64,000 nucleotides of DNA, taken from the NCBI GenBank assembly GCA_907165275.2, contig OU015672.1, positions 3,020,501-3,084,500 of the forward strand, given 5' to 3'. Under the pieces are notes generated by a model that saw nothing but the letters and a program-made list of their open reading frames with translations, did no database searches and was not told the DNA's origin. This document shows, in pieces, positions 32,720 through 44,900 of this stretch. The stretch is from Zygaena filipendulae. Lineage: Eukaryota; Arthropoda; Insecta; Lepidoptera; Zygaenidae. The translations under genes were made by a program, and so were the position numbers. Every line of letters begins with the position of its first letter. Position 1 is the stretch's first letter.

Positions 32720-33210
32720 AGGACATCACCATGTGGAAGACTCGTATAGAAACTATGAAACATGGATGGAATTTTTGCAAATCATCATTTTAGGTTTTGA
32801 AATAGCTTTTAGTGAATGCCTAATTGGTTTTGGACCAGGCATAGCAAAAACTTTTCTTTCGTTCCTAACAAAACTTATTTCTTCAAAATCATTGTCTTGA
32901 AACGATGTTTTAAAGAACATAGAACCATCATTAGTTATTAAAATGTATCTCTTCAAAATTGCATCCATATTATTGACGAATGCGGCACAATTTTGCTTGC
33001 TTTAGATTTCTTTCTATGCACAAAATATGGCGCTGATCTGCCTTTAGCAAAAGCAGAAAAGTGTTTAAAATCATGAGTTTCCATATTTACCACACCAATT
33101 TTGACGTTTTTGGAACAGCTTTTCTTTAATAAATTGCTGCCAAAGAAAAAATCTAATAAACAAATGAACGATAAATAATTGATAGACTCAAGCTCAACCA
33201 CCGTTTTTAT
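32720..33210 (-). pseudogene. C-terminal remnant of an arthropod DDE-like protein family
   Basis: Minus-strand pieces VVELESINYLSFICLLDFFF, VVNMETHDFKHFSAFAKGRS and APYFVHRKKSKASKIVP lead, after a frame change near 32955, into YILITNDGSMFFKTSFQDND, FEEISFVRNER and FAMPGPKPIRHSLKAISKPK. The order (VNMETHDFK.F, then a dibasic stretch, SMFFKTSF, and a PKPI..... KP tail) resembles the C-terminus of uncharacterised arthropod proteins with a DGCGGQNK motif, as seen at 63233-64000. That assignment is from memory. Broken by at least one stop. Confidence 0.45.
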
Positions 33211-33672
33211 CGATTGTCGTTAGTACGGTAACTGCAGATTACAATCGCAAAAAATGACAGAATACACGTTAAGTATATCGAGCATTTTTGACTGCCCGAT
33301 AAGCTACCAAAATGTCAGTAACTGACATACTTGTGAAAAATTTTACTCGAATGGTAGACTAAGTTTTATCATTTTGTGTTGTAGACTTATTGCAAGTGCA
33401 AATGGAGTGATGACGAAGGCTTATTTGACGATAGTCATCAATAAGAAATGGTAGGCGATGATCGGAGCCAAATGTTGCACTCATAACTCATAAAAAGTAC
33501 TTATATACCTTCAGACATCGAATTGAAAGTGTAATAAAACAAATAATTATGAAAAAATTAAACATTTATATTGGTTATATTAGTAACATTTTGACAATTC
33601 GTAAATGAAATATTTATTGTCTTATGAGGGACCGAGATAGTATTATTTAGGATAAACTGAGTAATTATAATT
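33211..33672. other. Intergenic, no gene seen
   Basis: AT-rich DNA with no recognised signal. Confidence 0.45.
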
Positions 33673-34150
33673 TCAGAATCTAAATTTTATGTTACTAAAT
33701 GAATTTCTAGACAGGATTCTGCCTAAAGTTACAGGATGGAATGTGGTACCATCATTTGGGGATGACTGATCCCGTTGAATATGCAAAATGTATGGAGATG
33801 CGTCTGTTCGATCTATGCTTGCATTTTTCTGTCCTTGCAGGGAAGCAGGAACAGGTGGTGGTTTTAAAAGAATATTGTCAGATAAGTTAGCTGCAGAATT
33901 AGTAATTGTAATTGGATTTTCTATTAAAGTCTCTGTACAGTTACAACTATTTGGTTTGATTGTACTTTTATGTGTTCTCTTCTTTTTGTTGCAACCTTTA
34001 CATATCTTGTGTAGTCTGCTGCGTTTTCCAGAGCTTTTACAATCTCCATCAGTATCCACTGAGGAGTCATTCGATTCAGAAAAATGTGCTAATGTTACAT
34101 TTGCTCCAATAAAAGGGGAGGATCCCCCAGGATCTGGGGATCATCCATGA
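33673..34150 (-). pseudogene. LINE ORF1 N-terminal fragment
   Basis: The minus-strand frame 34059-33673 has a Cys/Lys-rich patch (ICKGCNKKKRTHKSTIKPNS), then a Pro/Ser linker, and ASPYILHIQRDQSS followed by FHPVTLGRILSRNSFSNI. The last part is the start of the jockey-type ORF1 fold (SPY.LHVQR.......HPVT.GR.L), homologous in position to LPIKFGHFLYNN in LINE A. Upstream the frame extends to about 34148 with one frameshift near 34120. The sequence stops dead at 33690, so it is cut at its 3' side, unusual for a LINE and suggesting a later deletion. Confidence 0.6.
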
Positions 34151-35659
34151 TAATGAAAAAATTTATATATGAAGTTTGTGATTTACCGCTATGATGAAGA
34201 AACTATAATATAAATAAATAATTAACAATATAAATACAATGAACAACTAAATATACTCCGCTAAACACATAACTTGACAAAAAATATTATTGAAAAAATT
34301 ATCTCGAAAAAACACCCGCCTAATTCGAGGATTCCCGCCCCTTTTTTTTGTCTTTTTGTACTTGTTTTCAAGTTTCTTATTTATAACAATACGACGTCAA
34401 AACAAAATGGCGCACGCTAAGCAAATTAAAAACAAAAGTACACCAAGGAGGTTCAGAGTCTGAGTTTTTAACAAATTTAAAAAAAGATTATATGATAAAT
34501 TCGGCACCTTGGAGATGGAAGTAATAGGTTTTTCACACCACATGCTCGACAATGCCGAATTATATGTCATGTAAACCTTACCGAAAGCAAGACATTATAT
34601 CTCTTGGCTTTAGCCGGGTTATAATGTTCTATTGAATTTCATTATAACCCGCTGGTCAATAATGTGATTTTCACTTTCATAATTCTTATTGCTATGTCCA
34701 TAACGTCTCATTTCGCTAAACAGAATGTGTTCTCAGCGGGCGCGGCCAACTCGATTTTCGAAGACCGAAGCCGTGGCACAGAATACATAATAGTACAAGT
34801 ACAGAAAATTCACTCCGCAAAATCATTTAAAGAAATAGCGACTCTGACGCCGACTTAATAAAGTGTAATTCACGTCGCACCGCGCTAAATACCTACATTT
34901 ATATTCACCTAGAGGTTCCCTCTCTTTCTTACGCGTATATCTGATCTCTTCTAATGACGTTAGGGTTGACGTTTTTAAAAGAATATTTAATTACATGTGC
35001 CCACGCTACTTTTGTAAACAAGTGACGTTTTAAATAAACCTAAGTTAGGTAGGTACCTAGTACAGCAATCTGTTTCATTTTACAATCTCTTCATAGGTAC
35101 CTACTTAAACATAAACGAGATGCCATACCACATACATTAAATACGTTGTGTGTTGTGTACATTGTCTATGAAACGAAATATGGTAGGTATGGTATGAGTA
35201 TCAAGTCTAAAATGACATACGACACGACGCAGACAAGATAGTTCAGGAGCCAACACCCAAAAATTATAATGTCGGTTCTCAACTATCTTGATTAACGCTT
35301 GCTATACTACATTTTTTTAATGATTATAGTAGATATAGGAGCTGGCTGGGTGATCTGTATGTAACTTTAACAAAATAATGTAAGTAATCTGTGCCCAGAT
35401 TTTAATGTATTCGGTCCAATACCGATGATCGGAAAGGATATCTCCGTCATTCTCCGCGCGACTCATTAGGATAATGATAGGCATAGTAATTATGATCATT
35501 GGTACCAGACTGAACGCCTTGGAATTCGGGTGCCGATATGGTATGTTATAGTTACCGAAAATGAAGTAATAAAACTACATAATTAATACTGTTTTTCGTT
35601 TATTTCACCGACCTACATACACAGTAATAATCATATATACACATGAATCGTTTAGAAAA
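34151..35659. other. Intergenic, no gene seen
   Basis: AT-rich DNA with several GGTAGGTACCT-type phrases (35045-35105). An inverted pair CAAGATAGTT/AACTATCTTG lies at 35235 and 35280. No coding domain. The left end of the P-type element should lie near its right edge, but no terminal repeat was recognised. Confidence 0.45.
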
Positions 35660-38183
35660 TTATAAATGACTAACTTTAATGAATTTTCTTATTCCTTTTT
35701 TGCCGTCTTTGAATTGTCGGTTATTGAATTTTATAGTGGCAAATATGCGAAATCTAGCAAACAATTTTAAGAGATAATTTACAGGGAAACAAGCACATGG
35801 AGTTTGTTGAGGTACAGTTTTAAACAATTTTAGAAGTTTATCACCTGGATTATTCTGAATTAAATTGTCAAAATTTTGTGTGAATGTTGTTTCTAAATTT
35901 TGAACATACTGAATAAACTCTATAGGTGGCACTTTCAGGCTTCCATAGAACCCGGATTTTTTATTATAAGCCTTATACCTGGTAAACAAATTTGTATCAC
36001 CTAACTCTGGAACAGTTTCTACAACTTTGTTTATGTCAGGACACTTGTGTTCATTTATACATTTAAAAAAAAGATAACCAGAGACATAAGTTAATGCGTT
36101 TTCGTCGGGTAAGTCCATGCGATAATCTGTTTCACCTCCCAAACTTATAGTGGATGTTTGAGGTGTTGAATCGGTACCGCCGAGTTGAACTTTCATGATA
36201 TCTTCGGCTTTAAGCAACATATCACAAATATCCATTTCGCAGTTCGCATACGGTGAGTTCTTGAGCATGTTACATAAAAACAGCTTTGAAAAAGCTCGTC
36301 GAAATTGAACTGGTGTAGGCTCATTGCATGCTCCACCCTGTTGTCTAATTGCACCAAAAAAGTTTTCCAAATGGTCTTGGTTTAATCTTCGTGTAAATAA
36401 ATATGTAAAGCCATCTTTTTTCAGATCTTCATAAAGCATTTTAATTGATTCTATTGATATCTGGAAATTCACAAAAGATTTTATATGCCCCGTATTATTT
36501 TTTCCGGTTTTTCGGTTTATGGCTTTTATAGCAGCAAACATTTCCTTGGCATTATTAAGTACGTTTTCTTGGTCCTTACTCAGTCGGAAAGCTGTTTGAA
36601 ATTTATTACTACATTTTATCTTGCTTGAATTTAGAACGTCAAACAAGTCATTCATCAACTCTATGAAATCTGCAGTTGGTCTGGCCTCTTCGGAGATTTT
36701 GTCTAGGTCGATGTACGTGTGAAGGGCTGCTGATACAGTACGACTCAATGTTTGCGTTGCCAACTTAACCCTCATTCTTTGAAAATTATTTGGTTGGATG
36801 TGAACTTCGGTGATTTTCGGTATTAGCCTTAAATTTCTTTGTTTTTGGTCTTTGTAAAGTTGTTCAATGTAATCCCACGAAATTTTTTTACCATTATGAA
36901 TAAAGTCACTCGTCAATAAATTATTCCGGATGCACTTTATTAAGTGTGGCACATCAAATATGTAATATATTTTGGTATCATCATACATGAAATAAGGTTT
37001 TTCTACAGTTACTTTCTTTACTTCTTTAGCGAATTTGTCAAAATTAGACCCTTGGTCAGAAACTATTGCTTTTACTTCAATTCCTATCGTGGAAAGTTTT
37101 GTAATGACTTCTTTCATCCATAAGTCAATTTCTTCATAATGCTTCGCAGTTGCGAGCAATGCATATGCAAGTGGTTGTTTCCATTTAAAGTGAATGCCTT
37201 GAAGCATTATTACAAACGCATTGTTGGCAATTTCGGGGGATATTTTTCCATTGACATTGTGAAAACCAATAACTTCATCGGTTTTTACATTGTAGTATAG
37301 ATTTCTTTTGAGAGTCATTTCGTCAACAGAAATGGTGCAGTGTTTTGCTGCATCTGGAAGCGACTTTATTTTTAAGGCCAAACTATCTAGTACTCGATTA
37401 TCAAATTTTAGAGGAATATTCATTTTTAGTCTATTTAAAGTACTTTTACTTGGTAGTTTCAATACCGTTTGTAAGCATCTGTATGCATGTGGACTTGAGT
37501 AATGTAAGTTCAATGCAAAAACTTTGTATTCTGCGTCGTACCGATTTCCTTTGTACTTGTTTTTAATTTTATTTTGCCATTCAATCAATTTCTGAAATCT
37601 CCGACCGATTTCGTCATCAGGATCATTACATGTCATACTCTGATTTTTTGCTTCTAACTCTTTCTTAATTTTTGTAATTTCTTGATCCAACTTTCGGCGT
37701 TTCAACTTACATTGCCGTAGTTCATTTGAAAGTTTTCGTTTTCTTGGTGTTTCTGCGGTAAGTGAATTTGAAGTCTGTGTTTGCTCTTCCGTTGCTTGTA
37801 TTGATTCTGTTTGCGTTCCAACAGTAACATATTCCTTATTATTTGACAATATAGTCACTTTGCCTTTACATTTGCTTATTTTTCTAGCGGTTGTGGAATG
37901 TACTTCTGAAAAACATGAGCCTCCTTTTATAATTTTATTCGACAATATAGTCACTTTGCCTTTGACTCGTGCGGATGTGGACTGTGCTTCACTTGAACAA
38001 GATGAGCCTTCTTTAGGTTGGTTGTGTAAAAGCATTGATGGAAGAGCATTTTCTTTGAGATGTTTGATTATTTTAATTGAAGAATCTTCGAAATGTGCAG
38101 AACAAACTAAATGGCTAGACTTTTTCAAATCTTCTTTTTTCAGTAAGTCTTCTCTATCGATTACTGTTAACCATTTCCGGCGC
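35660..38183 (-). CDS. P-element superfamily (THAP9-like) transposase, 5' exon missing
   Basis: From a splice acceptor (TATATTCCAG, exon from 38183) the frame runs open to 35660; from the first ATG it has 822 codons. It opens with the second half of a THAP zinc finger (RRKWLTVIDRE, VCSAHFED, LKENALPSML). A basic coiled-coil region follows (about 128-165), then the RNase-H-like transposase core with candidate catalytic acids in TISVDEMTL (about D269), IVSDQGSNF (about D358), and LNQDHLENFFGAIRQQGG (D585/E588). Between the second and third lies the long insert that binds GTP in the Drosophila P protein. The first THAP exon with the Cys pair was not found in 38184-38637. The core has no stop, so it is a recent or preserved copy. 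Host domestication is possible but not indicated. Confidence 0.85.
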
Positions 38184-38637
38184 CTGGAATATAAAAATAA
38201 AGTATGCAGTAGAAATGTCTTTACAGATGCTTCGACTCTTGGTATATGTATTTGTTTATCATTTAGTCCTCATTTTATTACTTTAAATAATTATAGAGAA
38301 GCCTTTTAGCTCTCAGTTTACTACATACAGAATCACAATCATAATAAGTATCTAAGCTAACCTAGTGAATTCTATTATCTGCCTTTTAACAGAACTTGTA
38401 GGTACGTCTATAACGGAAAACATATTATATTAGATCATTCCAATATGATATGCACAAAAAGTACCTACCTACATAAACAATTTTTGTACCTCAAAGTATG
38501 ACATTTGGCCCGTAAGAATTAGTCTATTTTCTTTTCCTAGTTTTTTTTATATCACTTGATAGACAGTTTCGCATCCTTTCCATGAAGGAACAATAAATAA
38601 AATATTTCTAATAATAAAACTGATATTTTAGGTTATA
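38184..38637. other. Upstream region of the P-type transposase; no exon seen
   Basis: AT-rich, with no THAP N-terminal exon in any minus-strand frame. It abuts the duplicated unit at 38638. Confidence 0.4.
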
Positions 38638-39108
38638 AAGTTATTATACTATTTATTACGATCAAAGAAAAGTTAACTATAATATTGCCTCAGCTCTTGG
38701 TCTATAAAATTTTTAACACTTTGGTTTGCATAAAAAGTCAAGTCTCCGTTAATTATTATTACCTACGTTCAAAGAATAGCTGTCTAAAATATTGCCTCAG
38801 CTCTTGGTCTATAACATTTTTAACACTGAACAAAAAGAAAGACGGATCGCGCCGAACGGTCAAAGTACCTACCTATACTTTTCGAACTGTTAGTACAAAC
38901 AAAAAGCAAACAAACATTCCCATGACTGGTAATTTTTCATTTATTTATATCTGTAGTTAGGTACCTAGTTAGTACCTACCTACAATTTAGAGAATAGGAT
39001 CAAAAGAATAGGACCTTGTAAACAGAACTTGTAAGTAGGTACCTAACTGCACTAAAACAATAATTTAAACAAGAATAAAAGTCAAAGATAGTAGGCAGGT
39101 ATTGCTAC
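38638..39108 (+). repeat. Copy 2 of the 797-bp duplication, left part
   Basis: Equivalent to 1-471. It ends in CTAC (39105-39108), the left target-site duplication of the gypsy element. Confidence 0.9.
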
Positions 39109-41290
39109 TGTAACTTTCACCCTCCTTCATCAATTTATGAACAACATCAAAGATGTTGAACATTTTAATTTGGCCAATTTCGTCTAATAGTTAGACCCGG
39201 TTTTACGTTGTGTTTTAAATGACTCCAGTTCTTTTAGGTTGAGATTCGATTCCGTCACCATCCTATCCGCATTATTATAATGGGTCGAGGTTGGGCTTAG
39301 GTATTAATTGAATAAAACAACCATCAATTAATTTGACATTTTATTTTAATATTTGTGCATAATATTTCTGTAAGAAATATTTATATTTAGTACACCCAAC
39401 TGCGTTTGAGTTGGGTGACATTCGATCTTTATATGAACTCGCTCTACACGAACGGTTCTATTTTTAAGTGCGAGACTACACTGTACATTTATTTAACGTC
39501 TGTGCGTTAATAGTGTTGTTAGCCCGGAAGCAGAGAGACTCCAAAGACGGTAGCCTTATTACAGTGGTACACATAATCACTAACTTACGTCTATCGACGT
39601 TAGTAGTGTTCGGATTCTGAGATAGGAATATGATGCTCATAGAACACCTCCCATACGATGTTTATTATAATCAACTTGATATTCCAATAGGAATATTTAC
39701 AATGGCTCTCACTACATAACAAGTTTATTATATAGCGAGAGGTGGAATAGCCCCGTCCTGCGCTACCCACGGTGATGGTCATCCGCCTGCTCATAAGCAG
39801 TTACCACCCCCCCCCACCTGTGTTGCACAAGGTAGAGAGTTCTCCAAATATGTATAACCGACATCCGTTAGAGGATGAATCAGCTATATGAGACTGTACG
39901 TCCCGTATCAGCAGCAATCGTTGGAGGTCATAATTCGGCGGTGCCGAGACCCCAGGGTACGTGTCAGCCCGAAGACCGAGGCCGTAATGCGGATAGTACC
40001 GCGACCTCAACACCATCCCAATAATTCAAATATAAGTGTATGAGACCAGTCTCGCCGGACATCATAACTTCAGTCGGTCAATTTGTGTTATAGTAGCTAC
40101 ACGTAGCTAAGGCCGAAGCCCAATTGATTGGATCACAACTCGTCCTCATACAACACCCACTTGGCACTCATTCGTTTTGATAAACAAGTCGTGTTGAAAA
40201 ACACAACTGTTTACCGAGATCAAGCGTTAACGACTAGGTCGTCCACAGCCGATCCCATAATCTCTGCACAACGTAACAAAGTCACAAAGCGCATTGACTA
40301 TAATTATTATGTTTGTAAAAAAAAGAAAGTAATGTTATCTTGAAAGAAGAGCGTTCAACACTCCCTTGGTGTAGGAAGCGATCCCGCGTCTCCAGTCAGC
40401 CGCATAGTCGATGATAGTTTTTGAATAACACGGAAGGCGTAGTTATTCAATAGACAAGATACAATACGTGCACAACGAAACCCGTCACGGCGAAGACAAC
40501 TCGAGGCGCGGATTTTTACCTTTCCACATTATCTTACGCTCGCGACGCGCGACGTCTAACCGCTCAGGATTAGAGTTCATCGTCGTTGTAAATTCCAATA
40601 AATTGAAAATACACGTATGCATCGAGCCGATAAGATGTGATGAATTATAATTTAATAACAATAAAATTACAATCCATACACACCGAAAGCCTTCCTCATA
40701 ATAATATTTGTCTTCGCACAAGATATCCTAACGGACGTCGAGCGCGTTGACAAGGCTTCCGTACAGAGCGACAAGTCACTAAGTGCGTAAGCTCGTTCGA
40801 ACTCCCAACTGCATCATCTTTATTGTGAAAGTGGTCGTCGGCATTCTCATCTAATGCCGACGACCACTCGCTCGCTCGTCCGCCCGCCGCGCGATGCCAC
40901 TTCACGTCTCAGCCGCCCGCGTGGATACTGGCGGTGCGTTCACGTCTCGTTTGAGAGGGGTATGCGGGGGGTTGGGGGGTACAAGTCGATATCACCGTTA
41001 CATCTGAAACCAAGCACACGGTTAATATACCTTATTATAAACATTTTATTTCATATGAATAATTACTTTATTCATTTTAGTTTATGAATTATACATCAAT
41101 AATCATATAAACTTTAGATTTCGAGTTTATCAACTCGCAATACTTTAAATATATTTCAACTTAAGTTTTATAGTGTATTATATCATAATACATTATACAT
41201 ATAGTGTATTATGTTATAATACATTATACATATATCTTTAAAATGCTTTTTCGAATATAAATAAATTTTTAAGCCTCATAGGGCGTCACA
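39109..41290 (-). repeat. 3' LTR of the gypsy element (2182 bp)
   Basis: Starts TGTAACTTTC and ends GGGCGTCACA on the plus strand (TG...CA). It is collinear with the 5' LTR except that 225 bp (48822-49046 in the other copy) are replaced by 16 bp (40855-40870). Those 16 bp complete an inverted copy of the preceding GTGGTCGTCGGCATT, making a hairpin at 40831-40867. The 31-bp tandem pair is at 41171-41232. Confidence 0.95.
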
Positions 41291-41305
41291 ATCCCCCCCC
41301 AAAGT
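41291..41305 (-). promoter_or_regulatory. Polypurine tract
   Basis: Directly next to the 3' LTR the element strand is AAAACTTTGGGGGGGGAT, a G-rich purine run of the kind that primes plus-strand DNA synthesis. Confidence 0.85.
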
Positions 41306-41926
41306 TTTATGAAACACTGAGTAATAAAACTTTCTAAGTTATTTTCGCCTCTTTAATTATACCATAAATTTATTATTTTTTTGGGAAGCAGCCGCCCCAA
41401 CACCCCTCCAACCACATTCAATCGTTCACCAATAAAGTGATGTGGAATGGCGATGTGTTTGTTATGGTATTAATTAGTTTTGCTAGATCTCATATAGTTA
41501 TGCTTTATCGCATAATAGGCGATTAAAGTATGTTTGTTATATCAAGACATCTTTTGGTTTTTGAACCAATATATATTGTTTAACTGATTGAATGTGATTG
41601 AGCCACTTCTCCCTGACCCATTTTTTTTTTCTATGTCTTTATTCACTTAAAATAATTATCACAATTATTTATGTACATTCGAATCAACAATATTTACAAT
41701 CTTAAGATACAATCTTAATGATTAGTTCCTTCTTACAATATTATTAACAATCATATCAGGGTACAATCTTAATAATATTTATTACATCGAATCAACAACA
41801 TCAACAATCATAAGATACAATCTTAATGATTAATATTTCGAATCAACAACATTATTTACATATTAACAACCATCTTAAACATTAAAAATGTTTACATTAT
41901 TATCGGACCTTCGGGGTAGTCCTTTA
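41306..41926 (-). other. Gypsy 3' untranslated region
   Basis: About 620 bp between the pol stop and the polypurine tract. No env ORF. It contains repeated ATACAATCTTAATGATTA/ATCGAATCAACAA phrases at 41700-41865. Confidence 0.75.
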
Positions 41927-44900
41927 TTATTTGTAATATTTGTACAAGTGAATAGCATTATAATTGCCTTTAAGGTTATCAGTGTTCACGTCTTGTAGAG
42001 TATAAACATTATTGAAAGGCACGGCGGCCACTCTGTATGGACCTTCATACAAAAATTCAAACTTTTTTGTCTCTTTACGCCCTTTAACGGACCTGTTATC
42101 TCTACGTATTTTTACTAAGTCACCAATTTGAAATACAATCAATTTATGACTCTTGTCATATTTCGTGCGTCGTACATTACTAGCACTTTTTAAATTCTCT
42201 CGAACTTGAGTTCTGATATCGTGTAAATTTAAGGGTTTTCTGTTGATCATGAGCTTCTCATCAAATGATAATTTATTTGGTTCACCGTACATAACTTCAC
42301 ACGGAGTGAAGCCTATACTGTCATGAAAACTATTGTTATATAACTCTTCTAAAGTCGGTAGTATATTAGGCCAAGACTTATGATTCGAACCACAATAGGT
42401 TCTAAACAATCTACCCAACTCTCTGTTTACTCTTTCAACTGTATTCGGTCTAGGATTCCTTACAGTGGTGTATATAGCTTTGATGCCCAACTCTTTCACA
42501 CCATCTCTCCACACATTACTTATAAATTGCTTTCCATTGTCTGTCATTATAGTTTTCGGCTTTATAATCTCTGAAAAGTGTTTTAGTTTAGATAAAACAC
42601 TTCTGCCGGTGGCATCTTTCATCGGGTATAACTTTATAAATTTACTGAATGTGTCCTGAAAGACTATTATGAATTTCAGCCCGAGGGTTCCTGCTGGTAG
42701 CGGCCCGTATATATCTGCCATTACAATGTCTCCAATGTCTTTAGACAATATCGACTGACAGGGTCCAACATATTTAATATTCTCGCTCTTTGACATTTGG
42801 CATACATGACATGTTTTAATCCTCTTTCTCACATCTCTAGTAAGCGCATGCCAATAAAATCTATCTTTAATATATTTTACAACTTTATAAGCACCTTGAT
42901 GCCCCATTTCAAGGTGTACTTGATCGATTATATCGTTAATTAAGATTTTTGGAAGATATATGACTTCCTTACTCGTCTCAATTGAACTATAATACAAAAT
43001 GTTGTTTCGTAATTTACATCGCAATATAATTCTATCTGATCTACTTTGTGCCACACTCACGCTTCCCAGACGTTCTTTAATTGCGCTGATATCAGCGTCT
43101 AATGATTGTAGTTCAGATAATCGGTTCAATTTTTCTTTGAGCTCAACATTTTCAGTAGTTTCTGTATATAATATCTCGAAGCATATACCCCTATCTTCCT
43201 GTATATGCTTGCCCTCAGGCAAATATCTCGATAATATATCAGCAACTAAATTTTGTTTTCCTGTTATGTGTTCTACTTTATAATTAAACTGTTCCAAATA
43301 AAGTATCCAACGCGTTACTCTACTGTTATAAAGCTTCCAATTCTTCACGAATATCAGAGCTTTATGATCAGTTTTAATCGTCAACTGTGCACCTCTTAGA
43401 TATGTTTCAAACTTTTTTATACAACTTATTATTGCATAAAATTCTTGTTCAGTTACTGTCCAGTTTAATTCCGGTCCTTTTAATGTTTTACTGTGGTATC
43501 CTAAAATTTTCATTTCGTTATTATCGTCCAATTGATAGAGCACACCAGCCAATCCAATGCCCGAACAATCAGTTTGTAAGTAATACGGTTTATTAAAATC
43601 CGGATGGTGTAACATCACGGTTTTTATAAATCTTTCTTTTAATCGATCAAATGCACCTTGTTCCTCAGAACCCCAATTCCATGATTGATCTTTCTTTAAT
43701 AGTTTACACAATGGTACGATCAAATTGCTATAATCATGTATAAATCTTCGATAAAAATTACAGAGTCCCAAAAACGCTCTTAATTGCTTTACTTTCTTAG
43801 GTTTTGGAAAATCTCTTATACTCTTTAACTTGTCTGGATCTGTTTGTATCCCTTCAGTGGATATTATGAAACCCAACATCTTAATCTCTTTACATATAAA
43901 CTCACATTTTTGCAAGTTACAGGTCATACCCGCTTCATACAGTTTGCCAAGGACCGTCTGTATATGTTCGAAGTGTAAATCCAACGTTCCAGTTGTGATA
44001 ATTGCCAAGTCATCTAAGTAATTCACACAAAACTCTCTTACTTCCGGACCCAATATCTTGTCCATTGCACGACTGAAACTTCCCACTGAAGTCTTCAATC
44101 CTTGTGGTAGTACATTGTAAACATACGACTTTCCATTGAAGGTGAACCCTGTGTACTTTCTACTTTCTTTACAAATCGGTATTTGAAAGTATGCATTATT
44201 TAAGTCGATAGTGGTTATATATTTCGCACCATGAAATGAATTCAAAACATCCAATTGCATTGGAGGTTTTTCAGTTTCGCCAATCATCTTTTTGTTTATG
44301 CCTCTAGCATCTAATAAGACTCTTATAGAGCCGTCTTTCTTCAATGTGAATGTTAACGGACTACTGTATGGTGTTGACATTCTCGTTATAATACCATTAC
44401 TCTCCATCTCATCCAACTTCGATTGAAGTTTCGCCCTGTAGGCGTATGGTATAGGGTAAGATCTGTTTACAATAGGAAGCTCATCGACCATCTCTATCTT
44501 ATGTTCGTAGCAATTCGCTCGTCCTAGTTGTTCGGAGAACATAGAAGCATAAGATTTTAGAACAACTTTTAAAGTCTCTCTATTTTTAGTGTTTAAGTCG
44601 CAACCAATTTTTATGTTATTAAAAATACTTTCAAAACTTGAGAAATCAATTTTGCATATTGCTACAATATTCCTCTTGAACAACTCTATAAAATATTCTT
44701 TTGCATCTTTAGTTATATACATTCCAGTTTTATCAGTACTTAAATCTATGATGGCCCTATTCATCCTTAGCCAATCAAACCCAATAATACAAGATCTTAC
44801 TAATTTAGGCACAATTAAGAAACTTGTTTCAATAATTAAATCGTTAAATCTCACAGGCAACAATACTATCTGTTGTATTTTAGAGCTCTTTTGTCCGAGG

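Noticed and set aside
41171..41232. 31-bp AT tandem pair as a separate element
   Set aside because: Present in both LTRs; part of the LTR.
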